Source of the DNA: Streptomyces rubellomurinus
GTDB lineage: Bacteria > Actinomycetota > Actinomycetes > Streptomycetales > Streptomycetaceae
Assembly (NCBI RefSeq): GCF_000961885.1
Contig: NZ_JZKH01000010.1
Location: 1 to 64,000 of the forward strand
DNA: 64,000 nucleotides
Reading direction: 5' to 3'
This document shows, in pieces, positions 61,555 through 64,000 of this stretch (position 1 is its first letter; each line of letters starts with the position of its first letter). The notes beneath the pieces are model-generated. The model saw only the letters and a program-made list of their open reading frames with translations. It searched no databases and was not told the DNA's origin. The translations under genes were made by a program, and so were the position numbers.

Positions 61555-62193
61555 ATGCACGTCCTGCTCCTGCCCGCCCTCCTGCTCACCGGCTACGTCC
61601 TGCTCTGGCTGCTCGGCTTCCTCGGCTGCGCGCTGCGCCAGCGGCGCCGGGCGCTGCCGGAGGGCGCCGACTACCTGGTGGTGCTGGGCGCGGCGCTGGA
61701 CGGCTGCGAGCCCGGCCCGGCGCTGGCGGCCCGGCTGGACGCCGCGCTGGAACGCCTAGCCGCCGAGGAGGCCGCCGGGCACGCGCCGCTGCTGCTGGTG
61801 ACCGGCGGGAAGGGCCCGCACGAGGAGTGCACCGAGGCGGCCGCGATGGCCCGCTACCTGATCGCCCGCGGCGTCCCGGCCGGGCGCGTGCGGCGCGAGG
61901 AGCGGGCCGTGAACACCGCCGAGAACCTGCGCTTCAGCGCCGCCCTGATGGCCGCCGAGCGACCCGGCTACCGCTGCACGGTGGTCACCAGCGGCTTCCA
62001 CGCCGTCCGCTCCGCCCTCGCCGCCCGCCGGGCCGGCGCCCCCGGCCCGGTGCTCGGCGCGGACGGCCTGCTCGCGCACGGCCCGTACGCGCTGCTGCGC
62101 GAGGCGGTGGGCACCGCGCTGGCCTGGCCCCGGGCCAACGGCGCCGCGCTCGTGCTGCTGGCCGGCGGCGGGGTGCTGCTGGCACTGGCCTGA
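61555..62193 (+). CDS. YdcF/DUF218-family membrane-anchored protein
   Basis: 212 residues from ATG 61555. One N-terminal helix (3-25) and one C-terminal helix (about 193-211) flank a DUF218 domain. Motifs are 'YLVVLGAALDGCEPGPALAA', 'LVTGGKGPHE', 'ERAVNTAENLRFS' and 'VVTSGFHAVRS'. Relatives such as SanA and YdcF are linked to envelope integrity or nucleotide binding, but the reaction is not established. The start is only 20 bp after the ctaG terminator, and no strong Shine-Dalgarno site is visible. Confidence 0.88.
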   Translation: MHVLLLPALLLTGYVLLWLLGFLGCALRQRRRALPEGADYLVVLGAALDGCEPGPALAARLDAALERLAAEEAAGHAPLLLVTGGKGPHEECTEAAAMARYLIARGVPAGRVRREERAVNTAENLRFSAALMAAERPGYRCTVVTSGFHAVRSALAARRAGAPGPVLGADGLLAHGPYALLREAVGTALAWPRANGAALVLLAGGGVLLALA

Positions 62194-62277
62194 TCCCGCG
62201 GCCGCCGCACGGACCTCTGGATCGCCTCGCGCCGCTGCATTAGTTTGAGAACGGAACCGAGCGCGGAGGGGGGCTCT

Positions 62278-63000
62278 GTGACGTACCGACCGACTGGCGG
62301 ACCAACTGGCGGACCGACGGACCGGACCCGGGGCGAGTGGAGCACGCTGCAGCGGGCCTGCGTGCCGGTGGCCCTGGTGGCGACCGTGGTCGCCACGGTG
62401 GTGGGCGGGCTGGCCGTCTGGCAGTGGCTGGCCGACGACCGGGGGGTGCGGTCCGCCTACGCCTTGGCCCTGGGGGCGGCCGTGCTGGCCTGCGGCGTCG
62501 CCGCCGTGCCGTTCCGGCGGCGGGACGTCCTGGCCGACGCCGTGGGGGTCGTCGTGGTGTTCCTGCTCCTGCCGACGCTGGTCGGTGTCGGCGCGGTGGC
62601 GTCCGCGACCAGCGACATCCGGGAGTGGAGGCGCACCAGCCAGGCGGTGACGGCCACACTGAGCGGCTGCTACGTCTCCGGCTCGCAGCCGATCGACACG
62701 GACCGGGGCACGATCGGCTTGGACGACCTCTACAGCTGCACCTACCGCTGGACGGCGGCCGGCCGGGACTGGGAGCAGGTCCGCCGCTCCCCGAACGGCG
62801 ACCACCCGGACGGTTACCGGGAGCAGGTGTGGGCGGACGGCAAGACCGGCGAGGTGGCCGAGCACCACCCGATCAGGATCGGCCTGTGCCTCCTGCTCGC
62901 CCTCGGCTGCCTGATCGTCGCCGTGCCGTCCTGGATCGTGCACCCGTGGATGCTCCTCGAGTACGGCCTGCTCGGCCGCCGCCCGAAGGCCGACGCCTGA
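62278..63000 (+). CDS. Membrane protein of unknown function with DUF3592-like features
   Basis: 240 residues from GTG 62278, with GGAGGGGG 6 bp upstream; an in-frame start at 62245 is rejected. A short N-terminal repeat ('GGPTGGPT') precedes three N-terminal helices (about 26-46, 60-76 and 86-105). An extracellular segment with Cys in 'LSGCYVSG' and 'YSCTYRW' follows, then a C-terminal helix (about 206-228). The Cys pair and the TM-sheet-TM layout resemble DUF3592 proteins. No enzyme motif is visible. It ends near 10-bp tandem repeats and a bidirectional terminator. Confidence 0.72.
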   Translation: MTYRPTGGPTGGPTDRTRGEWSTLQRACVPVALVATVVATVVGGLAVWQWLADDRGVRSAYALALGAAVLACGVAAVPFRRRDVLADAVGVVVVFLLLPTLVGVGAVASATSDIREWRRTSQAVTATLSGCYVSGSQPIDTDRGTIGLDDLYSCTYRWTAAGRDWEQVRRSPNGDHPDGYREQVWADGKTGEVAEHHPIRIGLCLLLALGCLIVAVPSWIVHPWMLLEYGLLGRRPKADA

Positions 63001-63028
63001 CCACGCCTGAACACGCCTGAACACGCCG

Positions 63029-63062
63029 CAGGCCCCGGGTCCGCCATCGGACCCGGGGCCTG
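63029..63062. terminator. Bidirectional terminator hairpin
   Basis: A perfect 15-bp stem (63029-63043 with 63048-63062) with a CCAT loop, between the convergent membrane-protein and icd genes. Two and a half copies of CACGCCTGAA lie just before it. Confidence 0.85.
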
Positions 63063-63084
63063 TGTCAGCTCAACTCGACCGGTT

Positions 63085-64000
<916 letters not shown>

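Overview
The window is very GC-rich, densely coded actinobacterial DNA. The gene set points to a streptomycete (Streptomyces or Kitasatospora): an AfsR/SARP-type regulator, an SsgA-like sporulation protein, a SigB/F/G-type sigma factor next to anti-sigma and anti-anti-sigma genes, an indigoidine-type NRPS, the actinobacterial MurT/GatD pair and a monomeric isocitrate dehydrogenase. About 50 protein genes can be supported. I saw no rRNA, tRNA, transposase, integrase or CRISPR array. Six strong hairpins lie at convergent gene ends and further ones follow several single genes.

Layout. 0-8.1 kb: a MocR-type regulator, a Cys-rich protein, a SARP/NB-ARC/TPR regulator and two secreted FG-GAP repeat proteins; the block after the Cys-rich gene is bounded by a 20-bp direct repeat that belongs to that gene's 3' end. 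8.1-11 kb: a WYL regulator divergent from a DinB protein, a copper-chaperone-like protein, and a DUF3152 metalloprotease-like protein behind a 10-codon overlapping leader frame. 11-19.3 kb: glutaminase, GlmS, AsnB, a secreted repeat protein rich in Cys pairs, and a PLP decarboxylase. 19.3-25.9 kb: small membrane or secreted proteins, a stand-alone indigoidine synthetase (A-Ox-T-TE) and a GNAT protein. 26.2-29.6 kb: murT, gatD and pfkA. 29.8-34.1 kb: a secreted crystallin-like protein, an ABC-F protein with a leader peptide, and a LysR/oxidoreductase pair. 34.2-40.2 kb: a complete peptide/nickel-type ABC importer operon. 40.3-44.1 kb: three alpha/beta hydrolases.

44.1-51.1 kb is one 2,326-residue surface protein: signal peptide, glycine-rich head, 15 DUF11-type repeats (12 nearly identical, 378-bp period) and an LPPTG wall anchor. 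It is followed by a FAS1 lipoprotein divergent from a Yx(FWY)xxD lipoprotein, and by a second DinB protein.

53.4-59.4 kb is a stress and development block. A five-gene minus-strand run (PRC-barrel, SsgA-like, sigma factor, STAS, HATPase) sits between BrkB/YihY-type and MscS-type membrane proteins. A GCAT-N15-GGGTAC promoter lies upstream of the sigma gene, which suggests autoregulation. 59.5-64 kb holds a short-chain dehydrogenase that lacks the catalytic Tyr, CtaG, a YdcF protein, a membrane protein and the C-terminal part of isocitrate dehydrogenase.

The most unusual items are the disulfide-repeat secreted protein (16.6 kb), the ABC-F leader (30.3 kb), the giant DUF11 protein, the Tyr-to-Gln dehydrogenase, the 11-bp iterated repeat before the SsgA-like gene, and the hairpin that covers the ribosome-binding site of the small gene downstream of the NRPS. 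Functions come from motif recognition by eye; no database search was run.
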